A DNA stretch of 64,000 nt from Candidatus Nitrosotalea okcheonensis (GCF_900177045.1 NZ_LT841358.1:17073-81072), one strand, 5' to 3'. Counted from the stretch's first letter, positions 9,951 through 18,509 are shown. The notes: generated from the letters alone by a model not told the origin. Program-made: numbers and translations.

Positions 9951-10267
9951 GATCTTTGTCCAAATGGGTTAATGTTTGTAAAACAAGTCAATTAAAGAAA
10001 GGTGAGATGCTTGATTTTGATCATGGGGATAAAAAAATTTTACTTGCAAATCTTGATGGCAAAATCTATGCATCCGATAGAATTTGTACTCATGCTGATG
10101 CAGACCTCTCTACTGGAATATTGACAGAAGAAGGGGTTACCTGTCCACTTCATCTCTCTACATTTAATCTAAAGACGGGTGTGCCAGAAAACCTTCCAGC
10201 TGAGATACCGCTGAAAATCTACAATGTTAAAATAGAACAAAACGAGATCTACATTGAGGTAAACTAA
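9947..10267 (+). CDS. Rieske-type [2Fe-2S] ferredoxin
   Basis: Small soluble Rieske protein. The cluster ligands are C47 and H49 in RICTHADADL and C66 and H69 in TCPLHLSTF, the Cys-x-His...Cys-x2-His pattern of bacterial-type Rieske ferredoxins. It has no signal peptide or membrane segment. The GTG start overlaps the sufD stop (GTGA); a TTG at 9956 is an alternative. Its place between sufD and sufS suggests an electron-transfer role in cluster assembly, or simple co-expression; the sequence cannot decide. Confidence 0.92.
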   Translation: MRSLSKWVNVCKTSQLKKGEMLDFDHGDKKILLANLDGKIYASDRICTHADADLSTGILTEEGVTCPLHLSTFNLKTGVPENLPAEIPLKIYNVKIEQNEIYIEVN

Positions 10268-10268
10268 T

Positions 10269-11513
10269 TTGCAAACAAGTTTCATAAATATTGAAAACAT
10301 TCGAAATGACTTTCCGATTCTGAAACGTATGGTACACAAAAACAAGCCGCTTGTATATTTTGATAATGCAGCCACTACGCAAAAACCAATTCAAGTGATT
10401 GAGGCCATTAGTAACTATTATCTGAATTATAATTCTAATATTCACAGAGCTGTTCATGAGCTTGCTGAAGAAGCTACACTTGCATATGAGGCAACAAGAG
10501 ACAAGATAGCTAAATTCATCAATGTAAAAAATCGTGAAGAGATTGTTTTTGTAAGGGGAACTACCGAAGCAATCAATCTTGTTGCTTATGCATGGGGGCG
10601 ACAAAACATCAACAAAGATGACATCATAGTAACCACCGAATATGAACATCACAGCAACATAGTCCCATGGCAACTTTTAGCAAAAGAGAAAGGGGCAAAA
10701 CTAGAATATATTGGAGTAGATGACAACGGGGATCTAATCCTTGATCATTTAGATACATATCTCAAGACAGGGAAGGTAAAAATTGTAACATTTAGCCAAA
10801 TGTCTAATGTTCTTGGTACAATCACTGACTCTGAAGAAATTGTCAAGAGGTGTAAAGCATATGGTACACGAGTGCTTATAGATGGTGCACAATCGGTTCC
10901 ACATCTTAAAGTAGACCTGCAAAAACTTGACTGCGACTTTTTTGCCTTTTCGGCACACAAGATGCTTGGCCCCACTGGAGTTGGGGTTCTTTGGGCAAAA
11001 AAGGAATTGCTCCAAGAAATGGTTCCGTTCAATGGCGGAGGAGACATGATACGAGAGGTACACAAATACGAGACTACATGGAATGATCTACCATACAAGT
11101 TTGAGGCTGGCACTCCAAACATTGCAGATGTAATAGGATTTGCAGCAGCACTAGATTATCTTAATAAAATAGGCATGGACAAGGTGCGAGAACATGAAAT
11201 GGAACTGACAAAATATGCACTGGACAAACTATCACAAATAAAGGGAATCATACTATATGGTCCAAAAGATGTGGCAAAAAGGGGCGGTGTGATATCATTC
11301 AATCTCGGAGATATTCATCCACATGATCTTGCCACTATAATTGATGAAGATGGAATTGCTATTCGTTCTGGTCATCACTGCGCACAAGTACTGATGGAAA
11401 GATTGGATGTATCTGCAACATCCCGCGCAAGCTTTTATATCTATAATACAAAAGAAGAAGTAGATGTTTTTATCAGGTCACTTAACAGGGCAAAGGAGTT
11501 GTTCAAGCTATGA
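10269..11513 (+). CDS. sufS: Cysteine desulfurase SufS (class II)
   Basis: PLP enzyme releasing sulfur from cysteine as an enzyme persulfide for cluster assembly. Diagnostic parts are YFDNAATTQKP near the start, EYEHHSNIVPWQ, VDGAQS-type strand IDGAQSVPH, the PLP lysine at about K231 in FSAHKMLGPTG, and the persulfide cysteine at about C371 in RSGHHCAQVLMERL, the short-loop arrangement of SufS rather than IscS. The start is TTG, 1 bp after the Rieske stop. The stop overlaps the sufU ATG by 4 bp. Confidence 0.95.
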   Translation: MQTSFINIENIRNDFPILKRMVHKNKPLVYFDNAATTQKPIQVIEAISNYYLNYNSNIHRAVHELAEEATLAYEATRDKIAKFINVKNREEIVFVRGTTEAINLVAYAWGRQNINKDDIIVTTEYEHHSNIVPWQLLAKEKGAKLEYIGVDDNGDLILDHLDTYLKTGKVKIVTFSQMSNVLGTITDSEEIVKRCKAYGTRVLIDGAQSVPHLKVDLQKLDCDFFAFSAHKMLGPTGVGVLWAKKELLQEMVPFNGGGDMIREVHKYETTWNDLPYKFEAGTPNIADVIGFAAALDYLNKIGMDKVREHEMELTKYALDKLSQIKGIILYGPKDVAKRGGVISFNLGDIHPHDLATIIDEDGIAIRSGHHCAQVLMERLDVSATSRASFYIYNTKEEVDVFIRSLNRAKELFKL

Positions 11514-11950
11514 GCAGTGCTGATATTTACAGAGAAATTATTCTTGATTATTATCGGAATCCAAGGAACTATGGAAAAATACAGGATCCTGACATTGCAC
11601 AAAGAGACAGCAATCCTCTCTGCGGTGACGAGCTTGAGATGCATCTTAACATAAAGGATGATAAAGTTGCAGACGTAAAATTTACAGGGAAAGGCTGTGC
11701 CATAAGCCAAGCAAGTGCGTCCATGTTGACAGAACTCATACTGGGCAAGGATTTTGAATATGTAAAAAAACTCACAAAAGAGGACATACTTGATAACCTT
11801 GGTCTTCATGATCTTGGACCTGCCAGAATCAAATGTGCCTTGTTATCATTGAAGGTTTTAAAATCTGGTCTGTATTCTTATCTTGTTGACAAGCTACATG
11901 ATACTGCATCTGCAGACAAGATAAAAGAAGAATCTTCAGGTCTTTACTAA
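11510..11950 (+). CDS. sufU: SufU/IscU-like sulfur acceptor or scaffold
   Basis: The 146-aa protein has the three conserved cysteines of the family: C38 in NPLCGDELEM with D40, C63 in GKGCAISQASASM, and C109 in RIKCALLSL. The approximately 20-residue insertion between the second and third cysteines indicates SufU more than IscU. SufU proteins accept sulfur from SufS, usually through a bound zinc. The ATGA overlap with sufS supports translational coupling and a direct SufS-SufU partnership. Confidence 0.93.
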   Translation: MSSADIYREIILDYYRNPRNYGKIQDPDIAQRDSNPLCGDELEMHLNIKDDKVADVKFTGKGCAISQASASMLTELILGKDFEYVKKLTKEDILDNLGLHDLGPARIKCALLSLKVLKSGLYSYLVDKLHDTASADKIKEESSGLY

Positions 11951-11951
11951 A

Positions 11952-12290
11952 TTGTCCATCTCAAATATTGCATTACCACTTCAGATTAGAAAAATAATCT
12001 TTGAAAAATTTAATGATACAAATGTTAGATTCACAAATGACGAAATCCTCGAACTGCTAAAAAATAACGGCCTTGACAGCTCTGTTACAATTGATGATGT
12101 TGAGCAATATTTTAACCAGTTGCGTGATGCTGGATTGATAAGGCAGATTGCCCAGAACTTTACCACTAATTGGTACAAACTCTTTGATGTTGTAGAAAAA
12201 ATCAAATGTAATTCATGCAACCAGGAAATTTATCTGGGGAAACTAGAACCGCGAGTATGTACAAATTCTGAATGCAAGGCAGCCATTTAG
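11952..12290 (+). CDS. Small winged-helix plus zinc-ribbon protein at end of SUF operon
   Basis: The first 80 residues resemble a winged helix (EILELLKNNG...VTIDDVEQYFNQLRDAGLIRQI); the last 30 hold a CxxC...Cx4C zinc ribbon (C86, C89, C103, C108). I do not recognise a named family. It starts with TTG only 1 bp after the sufU stop, so it is almost certainly cotranscribed with the SUF genes. A DNA-binding regulator sensing zinc or Fe-S status is a reasonable inference, but a structural role is equally compatible. A T-poor 35-bp gap separates it from the convergent ywbE. Confidence 0.75.
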   Translation: MSISNIALPLQIRKIIFEKFNDTNVRFTNDEILELLKNNGLDSSVTIDDVEQYFNQLRDAGLIRQIAQNFTTNWYKLFDVVEKIKCNSCNQEIYLGKLEPRVCTNSECKAAI

Positions 12291-12325
12291 GTAATCATAT
12301 TCTAGATTAAATTCCAGTATCTGGA

Positions 12326-12532
12326 TCATGCTATTTTCTGTACTCTGCCTATCTTGCCGCTTTGTAACTCTACTTTAATTCCATGAGGGTGAGAGCTGCT
12401 CGAAGTAAGGATTCTTTTTACTATGCCATCGGTTAGTTTGCCTGTATGTTGATCCTGTTTTTGCACTATTGATACTGATATTCCTATCCTAATTTTATCT
12501 CTTGTAGGTATGTTTTCCAACATAAGTCTCAT
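12326..12532 (-). CDS. YwbE family protein (DUF2196)
   Basis: The 68-aa protein matches the YwbE/DUF2196 pattern almost throughout: VSIVQKQDQHTGKLTDGIVK, ILTSSSSHPHGIKV and GKIGRVQ. The family is widespread and uncharacterised, predicted to be a small beta barrel. It lies 4 bp downstream of phosphoglycerate kinase on the same strand, so it is probably the second gene of that transcript. ATG 12532 is used; an internal ATG three codons later is possible. Confidence 0.85.
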   Translation of the reverse strand: MRLMLENIPTRDKIRIGISVSIVQKQDQHTGKLTDGIVKRILTSSSSHPHGIKVELQSGKIGRVQKIA

Positions 12533-12536
12533 GTAC

Positions 12537-13745
12537 TCATTTAGAACGATATCTTGTGGCAGCTTCTTCTAATGCTTGAATCATTGGTAGCTTTACACCT
12601 GTGAGGTATAGTACCAATGCACCTCCTGCGGTGCTTATGTGGTTTATCTTTTCGGCAAGACCGTATCTTTTTAATGCTGCAGTAAGATGTCCGCCGCTTA
12701 CAATTGTAGTGGCAAATGAATTTGCTACTCCCCTGAGGAGTGACTCTGTTCCAAATTTGAAATTCTCATTTTCAAAAAATCCTGCCGGTCCACTCATGAA
12801 TACAGTTCCTGCACTCTGGATAGATTTTAGGTAATAGTCGACTGATTTTGGTCCCAAATCAAATATCTGCTCACCTTTTGAAATTTCACGTACATCCATT
12901 TCTTCTCTTTTTCCATTTCTCTCAACTGCAATGTCTACTGGAACTGAAAATACATCTGGGTATTCACCAATTAGAGCATGTGCCTTTGAGACTACCTCTT
13001 CCTCTCTCTTTATTCCCAAAGGGAACTTTATCCTTCCCTGAGCTCTCAAAAAGACATTTGCAATAACTCCTGTAAGAAGAACTTGGTCTGCTCTGCCGTT
13101 CTGAATTAGCTCCTTTATTGCCTCAAGCCTGTCAACCACCTTCGAGCCTCCAAGCACAACCACATGTGGTCCCTTGGCAACAGTCATTATTTCATCTAGC
13201 TTTCTGACCTCTCGTTCTACCAACTTTCCCGCACATGATGGAAGAACATGTGCAAAACCAATTATTGATGGATGTGATCTGTGGGAGCTTGGAAAAGAAT
13301 CCAGTACACAAATATCAAATAATTTTGAAAGTCTTTGTACCATTATTGTTTTTGATGCGTCAGAAGATGAGAATTCATAATTTTCTTCTGCACATAATCG
13401 CAAGTTATCAAGTAATATGATATCGCCATCTTTCATATTTTTGATTTCTCTTTGTGCTTCTGAACCAATTACATCTTCAATGTATTTTATCTTGCGGCCC
13501 AATATCTGCTCTAACACCTTTGCATGTTTTTCCATTCCTGTGTAGTCTTTGTTGCCGACTCTTCCTTGGTGCGAACCGATCACTACTTTGGCACCCTCTA
13601 GGTCTTTGAGAGACTCGGTTGATTCCCGAATCCTGCTTGTCTCAATTATCTCCATTGTGACAGGATCTATGGGGCAGTTCATGTCTACTCTGAGAAATAC
13701 AGTCTTACCCTTTGTGTCAAAGTCGTTAATTGTTAAGATTCTCAA
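12537..13745 (-). CDS. pgk: Phosphoglycerate kinase
   Basis: Interconverts 1,3-bisphosphoglycerate and 3-phosphoglycerate with ATP/ADP; in autotrophic archaea it mainly serves gluconeogenesis. The 402-aa protein has the archaeal family signatures: FLRVDMNCPIDP, SHQGRVGNKDYTGMEKHA, LLDNLRL, SHRSHPSIIGFA, VVLGGSKVVDRLEA, the MSGPAGFFE nucleotide site and GGHLTAAL near the C-terminus. It is followed at 4 bp by ywbE. The 260 bp upstream hold no gene I can support. Confidence 0.95.
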   Translation of the reverse strand: MRILTINDFDTKGKTVFLRVDMNCPIDPVTMEIIETSRIRESTESLKDLEGAKVVIGSHQGRVGNKDYTGMEKHAKVLEQILGRKIKYIEDVIGSEAQREIKNMKDGDIILLDNLRLCAEENYEFSSSDASKTIMVQRLSKLFDICVLDSFPSSHRSHPSIIGFAHVLPSCAGKLVEREVRKLDEIMTVAKGPHVVVLGGSKVVDRLEAIKELIQNGRADQVLLTGVIANVFLRAQGRIKFPLGIKREEEVVSKAHALIGEYPDVFSVPVDIAVERNGKREEMDVREISKGEQIFDLGPKSVDYYLKSIQSAGTVFMSGPAGFFENENFKFGTESLLRGVANSFATTIVSGGHLTAALKRYGLAEKINHISTAGGALVLYLTGVKLPMIQALEEAATRYRSK

Positions 13746-14015
13746 TATTGTTCCTATCTTTGGATGTGGTTAAAATCTTTTAGATGGTTATTTTTTGTTT
13801 TGCTAAATCTTTTGGACGATCATTTTTACAATTGGGTTTTTCTTGAATTCATTCCAGATTACCAGTCCATGTTATGGTGTAATTGACATCTTTGTACTTG
13901 GATAGGGACAATTCTGGTGAAACAAAAATGAAAAAGATGAGCAATCTGATTTTAATATGGTGATATCAAGCAATGGTTAGATGTCGCATCTAGGAGGGAA
14001 ATCTCGCTGCAGAAC

Positions 14016-14666
14016 GTGATCTTTGACATACGAAGCAGGACATTTTTCTTACTATTGCTGGCTTTTCTGATTCTGCTTTATCTATCTGTTGCAAAAATAG
14101 TGATTGTACAAGATACAGGATTTGAAACAACGCTTTCAAAACTTGTGGGAAATCCTGTAGTAGATCTTACGATGGATGTATTTACAGAACTTGGGTGGGT
14201 GCTGTATCCAATATTTATCAGTATTATACTGTTTATTATAAAAAGAACAAGACGTCTTGGACTTGTACTTCTTCTCTCGTTATTGATAGGTACTATGGTT
14301 GCAGCCTATATGCGATGCTATACAGGATATGAAAAGCCCGCACTTGATTTCATCGGTGCACATCTGGCAATCAAATCTGGTGCAGATGTGAGTGTACCAT
14401 GTACTATTGATGGCACTTTTCCTGCAGGCGATACCGTGAGAACCACCATATTTGCATTTATCATAGGATATGCATTATCCAAAAGATTTCCGCGGGGATG
14501 TTATCTTTTATGGGTGTATCCTACAGTAGTCTCAATAAGCAGATTGTATCTATTACAAGAATATCCATCAACTGTAGTTGCTGGGGTGATATTTGGCATA
14601 TTGATTGCGAATATAATCTCCAAAAAATTAAAGATAGAACTTATCTTTGACAAGTCAAAATCCTAG
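14016..14666 (+). CDS. PAP2-like integral membrane protein with degenerate active site
   Basis: About five or six hydrophobic segments. The order of motifs follows the PAP2 phosphatase fold: GYEKPALDFIG, then FPAGDTVRTT where PSGH is expected, then SRLYLLQEYPSTVVAG where SRx5HxxxD is expected. The catalytic histidines and aspartate are replaced (D, E and T), so phosphatase activity is doubtful. The start is GTG 14016; a strong AGGAGGG site at 13992-13998 is 17 nt away but only 8 nt from an in-frame CTG at 14007, so a CTG start is possible. The 3' end overlaps the convergent next gene by 12 bp. Confidence 0.7.
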   Translation: MIFDIRSRTFFLLLLAFLILLYLSVAKIVIVQDTGFETTLSKLVGNPVVDLTMDVFTELGWVLYPIFISIILFIIKRTRRLGLVLLLSLLIGTMVAAYMRCYTGYEKPALDFIGAHLAIKSGADVSVPCTIDGTFPAGDTVRTTIFAFIIGYALSKRFPRGCYLLWVYPTVVSISRLYLLQEYPSTVVAGVIFGILIANIISKKLKIELIFDKSKS

Positions 14667-14981
14667 CTCTTCCATAACCTTGGAGCTTATCAGAACCATT
14701 GCATAGTGATCTGTGTCGTAACTGTATATCCAATATCTTACATCGCGTTCTTGTTTTGCTTTTCTCAATCCAAAATTAAGCTCATTCATAATTGTAAAAC
14801 CAATTTTTTTTGCAGACTTTTGCTCTTTTGTCATGATGATCCTAAATGCGCCCTTTTGCGCTGAAAAACCGAGTCTTATCATTTGTTCAGCCAAATCGGG
14901 AGCCTTTCGCTCTTCATCGATCTGAAATGAATGAGCAATTGGTAGTTGTGACGGGTGAAAATCCATGACTTGTGTATGCAC
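14655..14981 (-). CDS. Conserved-looking hypothetical protein, 108 aa
   Basis: A soluble, mixed-charge protein I do not recognise. It has no signal peptide, membrane segment or metal motif. The C-terminal half (RDVRYWIYSYDTDHYAMVLISSKVMEELGF) looks like an alpha/beta fold. Support comes from length, good codon usage for the region and its filling of the space between the PAP2-like gene (12-bp convergent overlap) and the divergent coiled-coil gene. Confidence 0.6.
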   Translation of the reverse strand: MHTQVMDFHPSQLPIAHSFQIDEERKAPDLAEQMIRLGFSAQKGAFRIIMTKEQKSAKKIGFTIMNELNFGLRKAKQERDVRYWIYSYDTDHYAMVLISSKVMEELGF

Positions 14982-15123
14982 TTGCTAAATAAAATCTACT
15001 TGGTCATACTTGAAACATCTCAAAATTTTGCTAAAAAGCTCAAAAATATGTTGAAAATTTTCACTCATATGTCAAATACTGATCATAACAAAAACTTAAT
15101 CGATTACAAAGGCTCATTATCAC

Positions 15124-16029
15124 ATGGCATCGCTTGAGGCTTTATCAAAATCATACGGTATGAAAAAGGCGGCAGTATCAAAATTGCGAAAACAGGTTGA
15201 AAATAAACTAAAAGAGGCTGTTTCTAAAAAGCGAAGAGCATCATCAGGTCTTGTTGCCTTGGAGAAACAAAAGGAAAATTTGACAAGGGCCAAAGTCCAT
15301 GTATCTCAGATTCTAAACCAACATCTTTCTCAAAAGGCAAGCATTGAGAGGCTCAAAATTGCGGCAGAAGAGAGATTGCTGCATGAACAGGATGCAAAAG
15401 ACCAGGTAACCCAACAAAGTGAGTATGGGTCCTCTGAAGACAAGAACTCTGTAATTGAAAGGCTCAAGTATATTGATGAAAAAATAGCTGAATTACATTC
15501 CGAATTAAAAGAAAGAGAATCTGGTTATTCTAGACTGGAAAAAGCGATAGAGTCAGGTGAAAAAGAACAATCCAAGCTCGAAGGCCAGCTAAAAAAACAA
15601 GGTCACACCAAACCTATCTTGATTGAACAGCTAAAGGCTTCCACAAAAGCAGAATCTATCTTGAGACCAAAGTTTGAGTCTCTTTTGAAACTTGAAGCCC
15701 AGGCAAGTAATGCCTTGGTAACGGTGCAAAAGAAATTGGCAGAGATTGCAGCACAGAGAAGAAAGAAGATGGCAACACTTGCAGCCATGAAAAGAAAAAG
15801 AATGGCAGCACTTGCAGCTCGGAGGAGAAAGAACAATGCAAGAAAATTGGCCCTGAAAAAAACCAGAAAAGCAAAGACAAGAAAGGCAAAAAGAAAACAC
15901 GCTAAATCTGCAAAACACAAGACCCGTTCGGAAAAAGTATCAAGAAAAAAGGTAATGAAAACCGTTAAAAGAACAGCGACTAGTACCAACAAAAAAGCGG
16001 CGATAAAGAAGAAACTCAGACGCAAATAG
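15124..16029 (+). CDS. Coiled-coil protein with highly basic histone-H1-like tail
   Basis: Residues 1-200 are charged and heptad-like with no proline-rich breaks (for example SKLRKQVENKLKEAVSKKRRASS), predicting long coiled coils. Residues from about 200 to 301 are dominated by K, R and A (MAALAARRRKNNARKLALKK, KAKTRKAKRKHAKSAKHKTR), like the tails of histone H1 or bacterial Hc1-type DNA compaction proteins. No enzyme motif is visible. DNA or RNA binding by the tail is inferred. A TATA-like element around 15093-15100 suits a leaderless start at ATG 15124. The long minus-strand frames opposite the tail are artefacts of lysine codons. Confidence 0.7.
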   Translation: MASLEALSKSYGMKKAAVSKLRKQVENKLKEAVSKKRRASSGLVALEKQKENLTRAKVHVSQILNQHLSQKASIERLKIAAEERLLHEQDAKDQVTQQSEYGSSEDKNSVIERLKYIDEKIAELHSELKERESGYSRLEKAIESGEKEQSKLEGQLKKQGHTKPILIEQLKASTKAESILRPKFESLLKLEAQASNALVTVQKKLAEIAAQRRKKMATLAAMKRKRMAALAARRRKNNARKLALKKTRKAKTRKAKRKHAKSAKHKTRSEKVSRKKVMKTVKRTATSTNKKAAIKKKLRRK

Positions 16030-16072
16030 TAACCGCGCGCACCATTAATATTGAATTAATTTTTCCGTAACG

Positions 16073-16852
16073 ATGTTGTCACTACCACAACATATTGTTG
16101 TAGAATTTACCGAAATACCCACTCTTAAAAATCCATCACTTATTTGTGGATTTCCAGGAAGTGGATATGTTGGTAAGCTTGCGATTGATCACATGATCGA
16201 AGAATTAAAAGCAATCCCATTTGCAAACATACTGTCATCATCATTTCCTCCGCAGGTGTTAATTCAGCCTGATGGAACAACCGATCTTATGAAAAATACT
16301 TTTTACTTTTACAAGGGAAGTTCAAATGATCTTGTTCTATTAAGTGGAGATGCACAACCTGTAACTCCTGAAAGCGAGTATGAGATGGCTGAAGAAATTA
16401 TAAAAATCTGTGATAAACTTGGGATAAAAACTATCTACACGCTTGCTGCATACATCACAGGAGTTTTTTCTAAATCTCCCAAAGTTTATGGTACTAGCAC
16501 CATCCCACAAATTGTCAATGACTTTCAAAACTATGGCATATCAACTATGAATGGCGGAAGCATAACTGGAATGAATGGTCTTATTCTTGGTGTGGGAAAA
16601 AGAAAAGAAATCACTGGAATTTGTTTACTTGGAGAAACATCCGGATATGTTGTAGATGCCAAGGCGTCAAAAATTGTGCTTGAAATGCTGTTAAGGATGT
16701 TGAATCTTAAACTTGATTTGACCGGTATTGCAAAAAAAGCACAGGATACAGAACAACTGGTGAAAACAATTGAGGAACAAATGGGGCAAAGAACCGGAGG
16801 GAATTCACTATCAATGCCACAACATGACAAAAAACTAGGGTACATAAGCTAG
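16073..16852 (+). CDS. PAC2-family proteasome assembly chaperone-like protein
   Basis: The 259-aa protein matches the archaeal PAC2/PbaB family: PSLICGFPGSGYVGKLAIDHMIEEL near the N-terminus, ILSSSFPPQVLIQPDG, LVLLSGDAQP, IYTLAAYITG and GLILGVGKRKEITGICLLGETSGY. Relatives include eukaryotic PAC2 and archaeal PbaB, which assist 20S proteasome assembly; many archaeal members are untested. The last 35 residues look flexible. It is separated by 2 bp from the next, membrane-anchored gene, so they are probably cotranscribed. Confidence 0.88.
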   Translation: MLSLPQHIVVEFTEIPTLKNPSLICGFPGSGYVGKLAIDHMIEELKAIPFANILSSSFPPQVLIQPDGTTDLMKNTFYFYKGSSNDLVLLSGDAQPVTPESEYEMAEEIIKICDKLGIKTIYTLAAYITGVFSKSPKVYGTSTIPQIVNDFQNYGISTMNGGSITGMNGLILGVGKRKEITGICLLGETSGYVVDAKASKIVLEMLLRMLNLKLDLTGIAKKAQDTEQLVKTIEEQMGQRTGGNSLSMPQHDKKLGYIS

Positions 16853-16854
16853 AC

Positions 16855-17466
16855 ATGAAAAAACGTGGACCAATAATTGCAATTGCAGGGGCTGTAATGA
16901 TTGTAATGGCTGCATCCATTGCATATTCTGTAATGCCTAAAACATCCCTTGGTAGTGGGGGAGGAAATTTTTTCCCTTCGCCAGAAAGCCTGTTTGATAG
17001 TGTCTCTGATAAAGTAAGTATTGATGCAGGAAATGTATACACTTTTTCACATACTGTAAATGCTGCTCAGATACCCCTGATGTGGGGAGTTCATGTTGTG
17101 GACTATAACCCGAATGATTCTGTGGCAATATCTATAACAAATATCTTCGGAGACAAGTTTGGTTCATTTGTAGACAATGATCCTATTTTTATAAAATCAT
17201 TCAATGTGCCAAAAGCAGATACCTATAGCTTTAACATTGAGAACAAGGGCAAGGAACCAATTACCGTAGTGATGTTATTTACAGAAAATCCTGAGCAGTC
17301 CAAAGCATTGACTGATCCCAACTCGCCGTTTGTAAAAAACATACTGCCACTGGCAGAGGCTGGATTCTTGTTGATTATAGGAATCATTGTGATAATATCC
17401 GGTACATTACTTGGTGTACTAGATTGGAGAAAGGGAAAAAATCCATCTAGTGGTAGATATGTCTAA
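16855..17466 (+). CDS. Membrane protein with N- and C-terminal TM segments, unknown function
   Basis: Residues 4-27 form a hydrophobic N-terminal anchor, residues 160-190 a second membrane helix (FLLIIGIIVIISGTLLGVL) followed by a basic cytoplasmic tail. The 130 residues between appear to be an extracellular beta-rich domain (SVSDKVSIDAGNVYTFSHTV...), possibly emp24-like by layout only. No family is recognised. It begins 2 bp after the PAC2 gene and ends 4 bp into the convergent OB-fold gene. Confidence 0.7.
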   Translation: MKKRGPIIAIAGAVMIVMAASIAYSVMPKTSLGSGGGNFFPSPESLFDSVSDKVSIDAGNVYTFSHTVNAAQIPLMWGVHVVDYNPNDSVAISITNIFGDKFGSFVDNDPIFIKSFNVPKADTYSFNIENKGKEPITVVMLFTENPEQSKALTDPNSPFVKNILPLAEAGFLLIIGIIVIISGTLLGVLDWRKGKNPSSGRYV

Positions 17467-17762
17467 AATTCTAACACTACTAGTTTTCCAAACTTTCCAA
17501 CATTGAGTGCATTTTCGCCTCTAAATGTAGAAATATATCCATTTTCGATTCTTACCTTTGAACCTTGTTTTACCATTTTTATCTGTGCATCCCATAGGCT
17601 AAGCTTGATCTGTCCGGTTTCATCTTTTAACATTGCATCTGCAACTTGAGCTTGTCCGCCCGTTTTGAGGTTGACAGTTCTTGGATCGCTGATGCTCTCG
17701 ATGATTCCTTCAACTGGCTCTAGCTTGTTTTGTGGTCTACTCAGTTGATCTATGCTTGGCAT
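17463..17762 (-). CDS. OB-fold single-strand nucleic-acid-binding protein (RPA/SOSS-B-like)
   Basis: A compact OB fold: EPVEGIIESISDPRTVNLK, VADAMLKDETGQIKLSLWD, GSKVRIENGYISTFRGENALNVGKFG. This is the pattern of short archaeal RPA-like/SOSS-B proteins that bind ssDNA or RNA. ATG 17762 (MPSIDQLSRP) gives 99 aa, normal for the family. The frame runs on to 17945, but that extension crosses the 17800-17870 repeat, so I exclude it. The gene marks the left edge of the accessory island. Confidence 0.75.
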   Translation of the reverse strand: MPSIDQLSRPQNKLEPVEGIIESISDPRTVNLKTGGQAQVADAMLKDETGQIKLSLWDAQIKMVKQGSKVRIENGYISTFRGENALNVGKFGKLVVLEF

Positions 17763-17799
17763 TTGAGAAAATTGTCCATTCACAAATAATAAGTGTTTT

Positions 17800-17870
17800 G
17801 ATGGTAACTTCTGGAAAGAGAACGGGGTTTGATTAAATGAAATTCTTGGTGTGCAATTTCGGGGTTTAGA
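17800..17870 (-). repeat. Left copy of a 60-70 bp dispersed repeat
   Basis: Read on the minus strand, this segment goes from AAACCCCGAAATTGCACACC to CAAACCCCGTTCTCTTTCC and ends in AGAAGTT. The same sequence with about 75-80% identity lies at 20650-20720 on the plus strand, so the two are inverted around the AbiV/IS segment. The last 27 bases are identical between the two. It abuts the stop codon of the AbiV-like gene (17872) and lies just upstream of the OB-fold gene. Confidence 0.75.
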
Positions 17871-17871
17871 T

Positions 17872-18492
17872 TCATGGGAGTGCTTTTCCTGTTCCGATAA
17901 AGACTGAAACATCATTTTCGTTTTTAGGATTTGGTGGTACAACAATCAAAGAAACGATATTAAAATCGTCATTCAATCCATTTTGTTCAACTAGTTTGTA
18001 AAAAGCACGATTCGTGTGCCATTTTTGATTTGTTTCATTCCACATATAGTCTAGATCGGTTATTGATTTAGGATGATGCCATTTCGCTCCTTGCAGATCT
18101 GCGTATAGATAACTCTCTCTTTCTTTTTTGTATTTTTTCCACGAAGCGTCATTTTGTTGTATTATTTTTTCGAAATCAATATTCTCTAACATTTCTCCAT
18201 CAAGTAAGTATACGCCTTTTTCATATCCAAATGTCTTATCGATGAAAATTGTTTTATTGAGAATAATCTTTGATTGATGTAATCTAAAAATAGAATTAAT
18301 CTGTTCTTGCTTCAAATGTTTAAAATGAACTAAAAGACAAAAAATCGCCTTTTCTAGTTCTTCACAAGAGGTACATAGTAGAAACAATGCAACGGGCTTG
18401 TTTGTTGATTCATACAAACTATTTGCAGATTCTTTCAATTCTTCTGCATTTTCATAAGATTTTCTACTACCATCTAAAAAATTTATTTTCAT
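17872..18492 (-). CDS. AbiV-like abortive-infection family protein
   Basis: The 206-aa protein resembles the AbiV family: an N-terminal helical stretch AEELKESANSLYESTNKPVALFLLCTSCEELEKA, where AbiV has a conserved S-x-E-E-x-x-K element, then KKYKKERESYLYADLQG matching the R-E-x-x-L-Y-V-D element, ending in a P-rich strand. AbiV blocks phage translation in Lactococcus; members are HEPN-like helical proteins. Function here is inferred by resemblance only. It is downstream of and co-oriented with an insertion sequence, next to a dispersed repeat, which suits a mobile defence gene. Confidence 0.6.
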   Translation of the reverse strand: MKINFLDGSRKSYENAEELKESANSLYESTNKPVALFLLCTSCEELEKAIFCLLVHFKHLKQEQINSIFRLHQSKIILNKTIFIDKTFGYEKGVYLLDGEMLENIDFEKIIQQNDASWKKYKKERESYLYADLQGAKWHHPKSITDLDYMWNETNQKWHTNRAFYKLVEQNGLNDDFNIVSLIVVPPNPKNENDVSVFIGTGKALP

Positions 18493-18509
18493 ACATCCTT
18501 TATGATTTA

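Noticed and set aside
13746-14006. Gene or RNA in the gap before the PAP2-like protein
   Set aside because: AT-rich with T-runs; no frame or RNA structure I can support apart from the AGGAGGG site at its end.
15603-16025. Minus-strand frame of 140 aa rich in F, L and A
   Set aside because: It is the complement of lysine/arginine/alanine codons in the basic tail and has no independent support.
17763-17945. N-terminal extension of the OB-fold protein
   Set aside because: It passes through the repeat 17800-17870 and into the AbiV-like gene; MPSIDQL at 17762 is the normal family start.
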